DNA of 13,425 nt, taken from NCBI GenBank assembly GCA_023252315.1, contig JAJPEB010000020.1, positions 1-13,425 of the forward strand, written 5' to 3'. Below the pieces are notes generated by a model. That model was not told the DNA's origin and ran no database searches. It was given only the letters and a program-made list of their open reading frames with translations. The position numbers and the translations under genes were made by a program. This stretch comes from Candidatus Woesearchaeota archaeon (GTDB lineage: Archaea > Nanobdellota > Nanobdellia > Woesearchaeales > UBA525). Every line of letters starts with the position of its first letter. The first letter of the stretch is position 1. Below, one piece after another: positions 5,637-12,739 of this stretch.

Positions 5637-5647
5637 CGGATTAAAGC
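5637..5647 (-). promoter_or_regulatory. TATA-like element of the methyltransferase gene
   Basis: The minus strand reads CGCTTTAATCC, 21-31 bases upstream of the ATG at 5616, with no Shine-Dalgarno between. This supports the chosen start and a leaderless transcript. Confidence 0.5.
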
Positions 5648-5682
5648 GTTCCTGTCCTTCCTCATTATAGAGTGGCAAGAAA

Positions 5683-5757
5683 TGCTCCGGCCGGGATTCG
5701 AACCCGGGTCTTCGCCTCGAGAGGGCGAAATGATTGGCCGGACTACACTACCGGAGC
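5683..5757 (-). tRNA. tRNA-Glu (anticodon CTC)
   Basis: A 75-base cloverleaf. The acceptor stem is GCTCCGG (5751-5757) with CCGGAGC (5684-5690), discriminator A at 5683, and no CCA. The anticodon stem TCGCC/GGCGA encloses CTCTCGA, so the anticodon is CTC, reading GAG. The D-arm (GTGTAGTCCGGCCAATCAT) and T-arm (CCCGGGTTCGAATCCCGG) match archaeal tRNA-Glu closely. It starts four bases after tRNA-Lys and has no promoter of its own, so the two are surely co-transcribed. Confidence 0.96.
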
Positions 5758-5761
5758 GAAG

Positions 5762-5836
5762 CGGGTCCGACGGGATTTGAACCCGCGGCCATTCGGTTAA
5801 GAGCCGAATGCTCTGACCAGGCTGAGCTACGGACCC
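5762..5836 (-). tRNA. tRNA-Lys (anticodon CTT)
   Basis: A 75-base cloverleaf. The acceptor stem is GGGTCCG (5830-5836) with CGGACCC (5763-5769), discriminator G at 5762, and no CCA. The anticodon stem TTCGG/CCGAA encloses CTCTTAA, giving anticodon CTT for AAG. The D-arm TAGCTCAGCCTGGTCAGAGC and T-arm CGGGTTCAAATCCCG are regular. It is the first of a two-tRNA transcript with tRNA-Glu. Confidence 0.96.
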
Positions 5837-5859
5837 GTAGTCGCCCGCAGGCAACGCAT

Positions 5860-5872
5860 GATGTTTAAAAAT
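5860..5872 (-). promoter_or_regulatory. TATA box of the tRNA-Lys/tRNA-Glu pair
   Basis: The minus strand reads CATTTTTAAACAT, 24-36 bases upstream of the tRNA-Lys 5' end. It is the only AT-rich element between pepF and the tRNAs. Confidence 0.7.
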
Positions 5873-5907
5873 GTTTGCTCAAGGCAGATTCCCGCGGCGA
5901 GAGGCGC

Positions 5908-7689
5908 TCACGCAACCTTCTCGAGCGCGTCGATCATGCGCGAGATCGCGGCGAACCCCTCGCGCCAGAACTCCTTGCGCGAGATGTCGACGCCGACGAT
6001 CCTGCATAGCTCCTCGGGCGATCCCGTCTCGCCTGCCGAGAGGAAGCGCTCGTACGCGGCCACGAACGGCGCGCCCTGCGCGAGGTAGCGCTCATGCAGC
6101 GCGAGCGTGAGCAGGTTGCCGAAGCTGTACGAGTAGCAGTAGAACGGCGAGTGGAAGAAGTGCGGGATCGCGAGCCACTCGTCGTCGAACTCCTTGGGCA
6201 CCGACACCGCGTCGCCGAACTGCTCCTCGAGGCTGCGCCTCCACGCCGCGGAGAGCTCGTCCGCGCCGGCCCCGCCCTCGATGAGCCTGTGCGCCTCGAC
6301 CTCGAAGAGCGTGAAGAAGCTCTGCCTGCCGATCGTCGCGTACATGTCGTCGAGCTTGTGCGCGAGCAGCGCGCGCCGCGCCGCGGGGTCGCGCTCGGCG
6401 TCGAGGAGCCGCTGCGAGAGGAGCATCTCCGCGAACACGCTCGCGGTCTCGGCGATCGGGAGCGCATGGCCGAAGCTGAGCGCGGTGCGCGCGCGGGAGA
6501 GCTGGTGGTGCACGCCGTGGCCCGTCTCGTGCGCGACGGTCATGAGGTCGCGCAGCTTGCCCGTGTGGTTGAAGAGCAGGAACGGCGGCAACGCGGGCGT
6601 GACCCCTGCGCAATACGCGCCCCCGCGCTTGTTCGCGCGCGGCATCGCGTCGACGAATCCGCCCGAGAAGATCTCGCGCGCTGCGTCGCCGATGCGCGGC
6701 GAGAACGCGCCGAGGGTGTCGAGGGTGAGGCGCACCGACTCTTCGAACGTGTAGGGGCGCTCCTTGCCCGGCAGCGGAGCGTAGATGTCGCAGCGCGTCA
6801 TCTTCCTGCGCAGGATGCGCCCCTTGAGCGCGAAGAAGCGCTGCCACAGCACGCGCGCCTCCCTGCACGCGTCGAGGTGCGCCTGCACGATCGCGTCGGG
6901 CAGGTCGTTGCCCTTGTTCACGACCGAGATGCTGCTCGGGTACTTGCGCAGCTCGCGCTCGTTGCTGAAGTCGAGCACGAGGCTCTTGTAGAGCTCGCAC
7001 AGCAGCGCGCGCTCGGGAGCCCTCGTCGAGAAGAACGTGCGGTACGCGCCCGCGCGCACCTTCGGGTCCGGGTCGCTAAAGCGCGCCGCGATCTCCTCCC
7101 TCGTGACCTTCCTCGCGCCGAGCGGATAGAGCATGCGCGAGTCGACCATGTCGTAGACGGTCGAGAGCGCGGACCTGCCCGTCGCGTTCTTGAGCGTCGC
7201 GACGTTCTCCTGCTCCTCGGGCAGCGTGTGCGCGCGCAGCGCGCGCGAGTGCGCGAAGACGTACGCGTCGTCGCCGAGCGCCGCCGAGAGGGCTCGCGCG
7301 CGATCGTCGCCGAGCTCCTTCCACCAGTGCGTGAGGAAGCGCAGGCGGTTCGCGGCCTTGCTCACCCGCGTGCGCACGAGGCCCAGGTCCGCGCGTGCGC
7401 GCTCCGAGCCCATGTCCGCGTCCACGAGCAGGTGCGCGTGCGCGACGATGCGCGAGAGCCGCTCGTCGAGCGCGCGGTACTCCTTGAGGGCATCCGCGAG
7501 CTCCTTCTGCGTGATCTTGGCGAGCTTCGCGCGCCAGCGCTCGAACGACACGGCGTCGCGCTCCGCGCCCGCGAGCGCGTCCTCGAGCGGAACTCCCGCG
7601 AGCAGGGGCGAGAGGTCCCAGCGCGGGCCGGGCGCGGCCTTGCTGCGGGCTCTGGTCGTCGGGCTGGATGCGGGGGCTCGCCGTGGCAT
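5908..7689 (-). CDS. pepF: M3 family oligoendopeptidase F
   Basis: This 593-residue zinc metallopeptidase has the M3 signature HETGH at 387-391 (TVAHETGHGVHHQLS). The third zinc ligand is probably E414 in PIAETASVFAEM. The C-terminal substrate-binding run is HFFHSPFYCYSYSFG (510-524), equivalent to the tyrosine/histidine region of PepF. An N-terminal helical domain (about 25-210) resembles the PepF lid. There is no signal peptide, and the first 25 residues are Arg/Ala/Pro-rich and probably disordered. It should cleave short cytosolic peptides (roughly 6-20 residues), such as proteasome products. Its length is usual for the family (about 600). A TATA box 22-32 bases before the ATG supports the start and a leaderless mRNA. 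The gene is monocistronic. Confidence 0.96.
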   Translation of the reverse strand: MPRRAPASSPTTRARSKAAPGPRWDLSPLLAGVPLEDALAGAERDAVSFERWRAKLAKITQKELADALKEYRALDERLSRIVAHAHLLVDADMGSERARADLGLVRTRVSKAANRLRFLTHWWKELGDDRARALSAALGDDAYVFAHSRALRAHTLPEEQENVATLKNATGRSALSTVYDMVDSRMLYPLGARKVTREEIAARFSDPDPKVRAGAYRTFFSTRAPERALLCELYKSLVLDFSNERELRKYPSSISVVNKGNDLPDAIVQAHLDACREARVLWQRFFALKGRILRRKMTRCDIYAPLPGKERPYTFEESVRLTLDTLGAFSPRIGDAAREIFSGGFVDAMPRANKRGGAYCAGVTPALPPFLLFNHTGKLRDLMTVAHETGHGVHHQLSRARTALSFGHALPIAETASVFAEMLLSQRLLDAERDPAARRALLAHKLDDMYATIGRQSFFTLFEVEAHRLIEGGAGADELSAAWRRSLEEQFGDAVSVPKEFDDEWLAIPHFFHSPFYCYSYSFGNLLTLALHERYLAQGAPFVAAYERFLSAGETGSPEELCRIVGVDISRKEFWREGFAAISRMIDALEKVA

Positions 7690-7708
7690 GGCTGTGTGAG
7701 TGGCGCGA

Positions 7709-7721
7709 GGGGTTTAAGAGC
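7709..7721. promoter_or_regulatory. TATA box of pepF, possibly bidirectional
   Basis: On the minus strand AGCTCTTAAACCCC lies 22-32 bases before the pepF ATG. On the plus strand the same bases (GGTTTAAGAGC) would start transcription near 7740, just before the first strong hairpin of the structured spacer. The plus-strand use is inference. Confidence 0.55.
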
Positions 7722-7737
7722 TTTCCCTGTCCATATT

Positions 7738-7870
7738 CGGCACGCGTCCGGCGTTCCATAGCTGCCATGGAGCGCCTACGGGTGTGCGTCGGCCGGAAAA
7801 CGCAGCGTTTCCCGAGCCTCCTGAAATGCGCCAAGGCGGCAGCCCCATGATAGTCTGGGAGAGCTCGGGA
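7738..7870 (+). ncRNA. Candidate structured RNA in the pepF-tatD spacer
   Basis: The spacer 7690-7939 has no convincing gene but has three RNA-like structures. Stem 1 has ten pairs (7750-7759 with 7767-7776, seven-base loop) including one wobble. Stem 2 is GGAAAACGC A GCGTTTCC (7795-7812). Stem 3 has about 12 pairs with one bulged A (7811-7822 with 7857-7869), enclosing about 34 bases. The wobble pairs are G-U only when read on the plus strand; on the minus strand they would be A-C mismatches. A TATA-like element at 7711-7718 is correctly placed for a start near 7738-7740. It matches no RNA class I recognise (not tRNA, 5S, SRP or RNase P). The stems might instead be 3' structure of tatD mRNA. 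The ends are estimates. Confidence 0.35.
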
Positions 7871-7939
7871 CGTGGGTTGCGTGAGCCTCTGTGGAACATG
7901 AGATGTATGGGTGTGCCGAGAGGAATCCTCGCGATGCTC

Positions 7940-8719
7940 TCACTGGAAGAGCCGCTGGTAGTTCAGGTAGAGGGCGTTCGCGAGCTCGTGGGGGTCCATG
8001 CGCTTGAGCTCTGCGATCTTGAGCACGCTCTCGCGTACGTTCGCGGGCTCGCTGCGCACGTCCTTGAGCGGGCCCAGGTACGGCGCGTCCGTCTCCGTGA
8101 GGAGCTGGCCTATCGGCACGAGCTCCGCGTTCTGCTGGAACTGCGCGTTGCGCACGACCGCCGCCGGGATCGAGAAGTGCAGCCCCATGCGCACGGCGCG
8201 CTCAAGCACCTTCTTGGGCCCCATGAAGCAGTGCAGCACCGCGCGCGTGCAGTGCTCCTCCTCGAGCAGGTCGAGCGTCTCGAGCTCCGCCTTGCGCGAG
8301 TGGAGGATGAGCGGCTTGTGGATGCGCTTGGAGAGCCGGATGACCTGCCTGAGGTTCTCGCGCTGCGCCGCGATGTCGTCGCTCTCCTTGAGGTCGAGCC
8401 CCACTTCCCCGAGCGCGACGATATCCTTCGCGTGCGACTCGATCCAGCGCAGCGTCTCCTCGACGCCTGTCCTGCTCTCGCGCGGGTAGTCGTCGCGCAC
8501 GGCCACGTTGAGCGCCTCGCAGGGATAGAGCCCGAGCGCAGCCTTCACGATCTCCGGATGCGCCTGCGCGATCGCGAGCGCTCGCATGTTCGACTCGTGG
8601 TTCGTCCCCTGCGCGATGACCGCGACGACGCCGTTGCCCTTCGCGCGCTTGAGCACGAGGTCGAGGTCATCCTTGAAGAGGGGATGGTCGAGATGCGCGT
8701 GGACATCGACGAGGTGCAT
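7940..8719 (-). CDS. tatD: TatD family metal-dependent hydrolase (DNase)
   Basis: This 259-residue TIM-barrel protein has all TatD metal ligands in place: H7 and H9 (DVHAHLDH), E105 (ALGEVGLD), H140 (PLILHSRKAE), H163 (VLHCFMG) and D211 (LLTETDAPYL). TatD enzymes are cytosolic Mg-dependent nucleases, mostly 3'-5' exonucleases linked to DNA repair and clearance of degraded DNA. Some also act on RNA or as D-aminoacyl-tRNA deacylases. The length is normal for the family (about 255-265). A TATA box 21-30 bases before the ATG supports the start. The gene is monocistronic, between the structured spacer and the VWA gene. Confidence 0.95.
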   Translation of the reverse strand: MHLVDVHAHLDHPLFKDDLDLVLKRAKGNGVVAVIAQGTNHESNMRALAIAQAHPEIVKAALGLYPCEALNVAVRDDYPRESRTGVEETLRWIESHAKDIVALGEVGLDLKESDDIAAQRENLRQVIRLSKRIHKPLILHSRKAELETLDLLEEEHCTRAVLHCFMGPKKVLERAVRMGLHFSIPAAVVRNAQFQQNAELVPIGQLLTETDAPYLGPLKDVRSEPANVRESVLKIAELKRMDPHELANALYLNYQRLFQ

Positions 8720-8739
8720 GCGCTCCCTTCGCTCGCGGG

Positions 8740-8749
8740 GTTAATATGT
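8740..8749 (-). promoter_or_regulatory. TATA box of tatD
   Basis: The minus strand reads ACATATTAAC, 21-30 bases before the ATG at 8719, again the leaderless arrangement. Confidence 0.6.
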
Positions 8750-8802
8750 GTTTGCGCGGGCCGGCCTGTTCCCTCGCAAGCGCAGAAGGTCCCCTCGCGC
8801 TC

Positions 8803-9996
8803 TCACCCCTTGAGCATCTCGTAGTCCTCGAGCACGATCACGTCGAGGTCCTCGAGCCCGCGCACCCGGTAGAGCTTGCCCGCGCCGAGCTCGACCATGC
8901 GCTTCGCGAGCCTCTCGCCTTCGCGCTCGAGGTTGATGCCGACGATGCTCGTCGTGATCCCCGCGTCCTTCGCCATAGCGACCGCGTCCATCGCGGCCCT
9001 GCCCGGCTCCTCGCCGCGCGTCGGGATCGCGTCCGTGAGGAGGATGAGGTGCTTCGTGCCCTCGCCCTTGGGGAAGAGCCCCGTCGCGTGCGAGACCGCG
9101 ACCGCGAGGTCCGTCTCCTGGCCCGCGCGCACCTGCGCGAGCTCGCCGAGCAGGGCGGGGAACGCGCGCGTGGGCGCGACGCTGCGCTCGACCTTGCTCG
9201 TGAAGACGACGAGCCCCACGTCGTTGCCGTCCTCGATCGCGTGGTGCGCGAGCGCGATGCCGGCGCGCTTGCCGACGTGCATCTTCTCGCCGCGCATGCT
9301 CCCCGACGCGTCGAGCGCGTAGACGACCGTGATCCTGCCGTGCTGCACGCGACGCGACGCGACGAGGTCGCCCGGCCCGACGCGCGCATGCCCTCGGCGT
9401 ATCGCGAGGCGCACGCTCGCGCGCACGTCCACGTCCTTGTAGCGGTGGGCCGCGAAGCGCTCACGCGCGTCGCGCTCGCCGTAGTGCGCGCGCTCCTTCG
9501 CGTCTCGCTTGCCCAGGCCCCGCGCGCGCAGGTGGTCGAGCTCTTCCGCGTACATCGCGAGCGCGGCGAGGCGCTCGCCGAGCGGGGTGATGTCGCCCTC
9601 CTTGTCGATGAGCCCCTCCTTGCGCAGGCGCTCGACGCTCTTGTGGATGTTCTCCTTGAGCCTCTCCTTGAACTCCGAGATCCGCAGGTTGCGCTCGATG
9701 AACTCGCCGTCGTAGCCCGTGAGCGCGCGGATGATCGTGGGGCCGTAGAGGCGCTGCGCGCTCTGGTAGCGCTCGACGAGCTGCTCGAACATGAGGTCGG
9801 GGGTGAAGCTCCCCATCGCGTAATCCGCGCTCTGCGCGAGCATGCGCGCGTCGCTTGCGGACTGCGTATCGCCCTCGAGGACCGTGTGCGCGAGCCGCTC
9901 CTCGTCGGCGTCGCTGCCCATCTTGCCCGTGAGCTCCTCCGCCTCGCCTACCGCGTCGAGGCCGGCCTGCTCCTGCTCGCGCTCGTCAAGGAACAC
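8803..9996 (-). CDS. VWA-domain protein partnered with a MoxR/Mg-chelatase-like ATPase
   Basis: The 397 residues end in a von Willebrand A domain (about 220-397) with a complete metal-ion-dependent adhesion site: D229-x-S231-x-S233 (ALDASGSM), T295 (GQETDLAVA) and D322 (LLTDAIPT). The N-terminal half (about 60-215) is charged and helical, and includes ERLKENIHKSVERLRKEG. This is the layout of ChlD/BchD-like or CoxE-like partners, which couple an AAA+ motor to a target. No chelatase large subunit, porphyrin or CO-dehydrogenase gene lies nearby, so the target is unknown. The gene overlaps the ATPase by 11 bases. The GTG at 9996 is used, although GGGAGG directly abuts it. Methionine 26 (9921) is an alternative start. 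Confidence 0.9.
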   Translation of the reverse strand: MFLDEREQEQAGLDAVGEAEELTGKMGSDADEERLAHTVLEGDTQSASDARMLAQSADYAMGSFTPDLMFEQLVERYQSAQRLYGPTIIRALTGYDGEFIERNLRISEFKERLKENIHKSVERLRKEGLIDKEGDITPLGERLAALAMYAEELDHLRARGLGKRDAKERAHYGERDARERFAAHRYKDVDVRASVRLAIRRGHARVGPGDLVASRRVQHGRITVVYALDASGSMRGEKMHVGKRAGIALAHHAIEDGNDVGLVVFTSKVERSVAPTRAFPALLGELAQVRAGQETDLAVAVSHATGLFPKGEGTKHLILLTDAIPTRGEEPGRAAMDAVAMAKDAGITTSIVGINLEREGERLAKRMVELGAGKLYRVRGLEDLDVIVLEDYEMLKG

Positions 9997-10936
9997 CTCC
10001 CTCGAGATCGTGCTCGCGCGAGAACGTCTCGAACTGCTTGCGGACGTACTCCTCGGGCTGCTCGAGGTACTTGACGCTCGGCTTGAGGCTCATGCGGTGC
10101 GCGAGCACGCTCGGCAGCACCGACGCGATGTCCTCGGGCGCCACGATCCTCCTGCCGCGCAGCAGCGCGGTCGTGAGCGAGCGGTCGACGACGCCGATGC
10201 TCGCGCGCACGCTCGGCTTCTTGTCGACGTTCTTGTCGACGCGCAGCTGCCTGATGAACGCGATGACCTTGAGCTGGAGCGCGTCGGGCATCGCGACGCC
10301 CTCGATCTCCTGGCGCTGCTGCGTCACGATCTCGTGCTCGATCGCGGCCGTCTCCGGATAGCCCATGGTGACGAGGTCGAAGCGGTCGAGGAACACGTCG
10401 GAGAGCTTCTCCGTGCTGCTGTCCTCGGGGTTCATGGTCCCGATGAAGACGAAGTCCACCGGGAAGTCGACGTCGTAGCCGCCGATCGTCGCGCGCTTCT
10501 CTTCGAGCGCCTGCAGCAGCGCGTTCTGCAGCTTCTCCGTGCAGCGGTTCACCTCGTCGAAGAAGAGGATGCCCTTGTCCGCCTTGAAGATCTTGCCGGG
10601 CGTGAACGCCTCCGTCGAGAGCGGGCCGTACTCGAGCGCCTTGATGGGGTCGATGTCGCCGAGCAGGTCCTCTGCCGTGAGGTCGGGGCTGCCCTGCACG
10701 CGCACGAAGCGGGGCTGCGGGGCGCCCTTGCCCTTCTCCGCGCTCTCGCGCTGAGGGAGCAGCTGCGCGACCTCGCGCGCGAGCGTGGTCTTGCCGACGC
10801 CGGGGGGCCCCACGAGGATGATGTGGCGGCTCGCGAGCAGCGCGGACTTGAGCTCCTCCTTGACGCGCCCCTGGCCGAGCACCGCGGAGAAAGGGGCCGC
10901 GGCTATCCTCTTCCTGAACTCGTCGCTCGCGTGCAT
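9986..10936 (-). CDS. AAA+ ATPase of the MoxR/Mg-chelatase (ChlI-like) group
   Basis: Starting at the ATG at 10936 the protein has 316 residues. It has Walker A GPPGVGKT (43-50), Walker B ILFFDEVN (123-130), sensor-1 region IGTMNPED with N169, a candidate arginine finger in FLDRFD (R185) and sensor-2 region PSVRASIG (R244). The insertion between Walker A and B (GSPDLTAEDLLGDID and following) is typical of the helix-2-insert clade that includes ChlI and MoxR. Such ATPases form hexamers that work with a VWA partner, encoded next here. A TATA box 23-33 bases upstream supports this ATG. Sixteen further in-frame codons upstream would lie across the promoter. Confidence 0.94.
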   Translation of the reverse strand: MHASDEFRKRIAAAPFSAVLGQGRVKEELKSALLASRHIILVGPPGVGKTTLAREVAQLLPQRESAEKGKGAPQPRFVRVQGSPDLTAEDLLGDIDPIKALEYGPLSTEAFTPGKIFKADKGILFFDEVNRCTEKLQNALLQALEEKRATIGGYDVDFPVDFVFIGTMNPEDSSTEKLSDVFLDRFDLVTMGYPETAAIEHEIVTQQRQEIEGVAMPDALQLKVIAFIRQLRVDKNVDKKPSVRASIGVVDRSLTTALLRGRRIVAPEDIASVLPSVLAHRMSLKPSVKYLEQPEEYVRKQFETFSREHDLEGGVP

Positions 10937-10958
10937 GTTCTGCAAGGTCTTGGGAGGT

Positions 10959-10969
10959 GGTTTATAACA
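10959..10969 (-). promoter_or_regulatory. TATA box of the ATPase-VWA operon
   Basis: The minus strand reads TGTTATAAACC, 23-33 bases before the ATG at 10936. The rest of the 118-base spacer 10937-11054 holds only the T-rich end of the receiver transcript. Confidence 0.7.
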
Positions 10970-11023
10970 GTTGCCTGCTCGCAAGGGAGCTTTCCTGCCC
11001 GTCTTCGTGCCGGGTCATGGAGG

Positions 11024-11036
11024 GAGAAGAAAAAGG
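11024..11036 (-). terminator. Possible T-rich terminator of the receiver operon
   Basis: About 20 bases after the receiver stop codon the minus strand reads CCTTTTTCTTCTCCC. Archaeal polymerases can terminate on U-rich runs such as this. Confidence 0.45.
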
Positions 11037-11054
11037 AACCGGGCCCATCCTCGC

Positions 11055-11486
11055 CTACGCGAGGAACTTCTCGTACATCTGCTTCATCAGGTAGAACGAG
11101 CCCTTCATGCTCCCCTTCGACGGGTACATGCCGCCGTCGATGACATTGGCCTCGGGGAGCTTGTACGCGTCGGACATGCTGAGCACGGGCGTCTCCTGGT
11201 TGAGCGGGCCATAGGCGCCGCGCCGCAGCGCCCGCACGATGACGTGGCCGTCGGTGGTCTCGTCCGTCCTCGGAAGATCGAGGCCGAGGTTGCCGTCCAT
11301 CATGATGAGCGCGTAGGGCGTCGAGCGCAGGCAGGACTCCACGCCCTCGATCGTGCGGACCTCGGGGATGTCCGCGAGGACCTCGATGCCCGATTCGCTG
11401 CGCAGCCGCGCTATCGCCTCCCTCGCGTAGTCGGTGTTGATGCGCTGGTCGTCGACGAACAGCAGCCTCTTGTCAGTTCCATCCAT
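11055..11486 (-). CDS. Stand-alone CheY-like receiver-domain protein
   Basis: The 143 residues form one response-regulator receiver domain and nothing else. The acidic pocket is D12-D13 (LLFVDDQRIN) and the phosphoacceptor is D64 (YALIMMDGNLG). S103 or S105 (VLSMSDAY) stands at the switch Thr/Ser position, and K124 (GMYPSKGS) is the conserved lysine. The loop after D64 is long (LDLPRTDETTDG), an unusual point. With no output domain it should act by binding a partner when phosphorylated. No histidine kinase is in the window. The ATG at 11486 is chosen because GAGGTGA, a near-perfect archaeal ribosome-binding site, lies four bases upstream. It is the second gene of a unit with the TPR-like protein, 35 bases after it. 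Confidence 0.88.
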   Translation of the reverse strand: MDGTDKRLLFVDDQRINTDYAREAIARLRSESGIEVLADIPEVRTIEGVESCLRSTPYALIMMDGNLGLDLPRTDETTDGHVIVRALRRGAYGPLNQETPVLSMSDAYKLPEANVIDGGMYPSKGSMKGSFYLMKQMYEKFLA

Positions 11487-11521
11487 GCGTTCACCTCTTC
11501 TTTCTTCCTGATGAGCGGCCT

Positions 11522-11920
11522 CTACGGTCGTAGGCGGTACTGGTCGCGTAGGCGGCCTGCGCGCTCGCGCAGCGAACTGCGAAGCTCGTACCCGATGCTC
11601 GGCTCGCCTTCTGCGCCGCGATAGACATTCCCCGCTCTCGCCAGGTGCTCGAGCGAGCGCTCGATTCTCCCGAGCGCATTCTCTGCGGCCGCCCTCACCT
11701 CCCCTTCGGAGAGATGGTGCCGTTCCACCCAGCCGGGCGAGAGGCCGTATCCGCTCAATAGGTGGTACTTCGCCGCTTCGGGGAGATTGCCCGCCTTCTC
11801 GTACGCGTCCGCGATCCAATACGCGTCGGACGTGCCTATCCTCCCCATGCCGAAAGAGGATTCCCGCTCATGGGCGATACGCTCCCATTCTGCCGCCGTC
11901 CTCTCCTCGATGCTGCTCAT
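11522..11920 (-). CDS. Small TPR-like helical protein upstream of the receiver
   Basis: The 132-residue protein is soluble and mostly helical. Residues about 30-62 (SDAYWIADAYEKAGNLPEAAKYHLLSGYGL) fit one tetratricopeptide-like helical pair. A second helical hairpin follows at about 70-100 (EGEVRAAAENALGRIERSLEHLARAGNVYRG) and a basic C-terminal helix after that. I do not recognise a named family. AGAGGTGAGCAC precedes the ATG at 11920, a strong ribosome-binding site. It shares a transcript with the receiver, so it is a candidate partner or target of that protein. The operon faces a TrmB-type regulator across a 75-base spacer and may be under its control. Confidence 0.82.
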   Translation of the reverse strand: MSSIEERTAAEWERIAHERESSFGMGRIGTSDAYWIADAYEKAGNLPEAAKYHLLSGYGLSPGWVERHHLSEGEVRAAAENALGRIERSLEHLARAGNVYRGAEGEPSIGYELRSSLRERAGRLRDQYRLRP

Positions 11921-11956
11921 GTGCTCACCTCTTGATTAACTCCTATTTAGTAGTCA

Positions 11957-11971
11957 CATAGCTATAAATTA
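11957..11971. promoter_or_regulatory. Divergent promoter with palindromic core between the receiver unit and the TrmB-type regulator
   Basis: The run ATAGCTATAAATTATC contains the 8-base palindrome ATAGCTAT (11958-11965), which overlaps a TATA box readable on both strands (TATAAATT on plus, AATTTATAGC on minus). It lies 26-33 bases before the TrmB-type ATG and about 42-52 before the TPR-gene ATG, leaving room there for its ribosome-binding site. The palindrome is a plausible operator for autorepression, by inference. Confidence 0.55.
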
Positions 11972-11995
11972 TCGCTACCCCCTAGGTGTTGTAGC

Positions 11996-12739
11996 ATGAT
12001 AGAGAAACTCGAATCTGTCGGGCTCACGCAGACGGAAGCGAGGATCTACCTCTTCCTGCTCGAGCGCAAGGAAGCGAAGGCAGGGCAGCTCTGCGCGGCG
12101 CTCGGGCTTCGCACGTCCCACATCTACGGCATCCTCGAGCAGCTGCTCGGCAAGGGTGTCGTTAGCTACAAGATGGTCAACAACGTCAAGATATTCTATC
12201 CCGCCGATCCCTCGAACCTCCTCGCCATGTTCAAGGAGAAGGAAGAGCGCCTCGCGCAGGAGAAGGAGGATCTTGCGGGCTTCGTGGAGCAGCTGAAGAG
12301 GATCGAGATCGCAAGGCCGCGGCAAATGGATTTCAAGTACTTCGAGGGGACGCAAGGGGTGCGGTCGATGTTCATGGAGTTCATCGCGAGCTGGGAGGCG
12401 GGATCCACGGTGCGCGTCTGCTCCGCTCCTCTCGCGTACGAGCGATGGAACGCGTTCCTGCTCGAGTTCTTCCACAAGCCGAGAGGGAGGAGGCGCGTGG
12501 CGCTGCGGATCATGCTCCCGAAATCGCTGCGAAGGCACGGCGAGGAGCGCACGCGCTTCCCGCTCACCGAGGTGAAGTACACCGACGCCGAGTTCCCCTC
12601 GGAGTTCGGGGTCGCAGGGGACTATGTCTACCTGCTCAGCGAGGGCGAGAAGCCGTACGCGATCCTCATCAGGGACGCGAACTTCGCCCAGACGCAGCTG
12701 AAGGTGTTCGAGCAGCTCTGGGGCCTGAAAGGCCTGTGA
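11996..12739 (+). CDS. TrmB-family transcriptional regulator
   Basis: The 247-residue protein starts with a winged helix-turn-helix of the TrmB type (7-70): LTQTEARIYLFLLERKEA, then the recognition region LGLRTSHIYGILEQLLGKGV and the wing. A coiled-coil linker (about 75-105, EKEERLAQEKEDL) should mediate dimerisation. The C-terminal domain (110-247, KYFEGTQGVRSMFMEFI through KVFEQLWGL) resembles the phospholipase-D-like effector fold seen in many TrmB relatives. TrmB proteins are archaeal regulators, often of sugar transport, but this one lacks sugar genes nearby, so its ligand is unknown. Its divergent position suggests it controls the TPR/receiver pair and itself. The TATA box 26-33 bases before the ATG implies a leaderless mRNA. 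Confidence 0.93.
   Translation: MIEKLESVGLTQTEARIYLFLLERKEAKAGQLCAALGLRTSHIYGILEQLLGKGVVSYKMVNNVKIFYPADPSNLLAMFKEKEERLAQEKEDLAGFVEQLKRIEIARPRQMDFKYFEGTQGVRSMFMEFIASWEAGSTVRVCSAPLAYERWNAFLLEFFHKPRGRRRVALRIMLPKSLRRHGEERTRFPLTEVKYTDAEFPSEFGVAGDYVYLLSEGEKPYAILIRDANFAQTQLKVFEQLWGLKGL

Noticed and set aside
6094..7761. A 555-residue plus-strand frame opposite pepF
   Set aside because: It is Arg/Glu/Val/Ala-rich and is the mirror of pepF in GC-rich code. It lacks motifs, while the minus frame has the whole M3 active site.
8803..10936. Magnesium chelatase for chlorophyll synthesis
   Set aside because: Only the motor and VWA parts are seen. No large subunit or tetrapyrrole gene is present in the window, so a chelatase role is not supported.
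10937..10984. Longer N-terminus for the AAA+ ATPase (MRAGNCYKPPPK...)
   Set aside because: It would place the TATA box inside the coding region. The ATG at 10936 has the standard leaderless spacing.
11487..11819. Long upstream extension of the receiver frame
   Set aside because: It overlaps the TPR-like gene in another frame, is Arg-rich, and GAGGTGA directly precedes the ATG at 11486.
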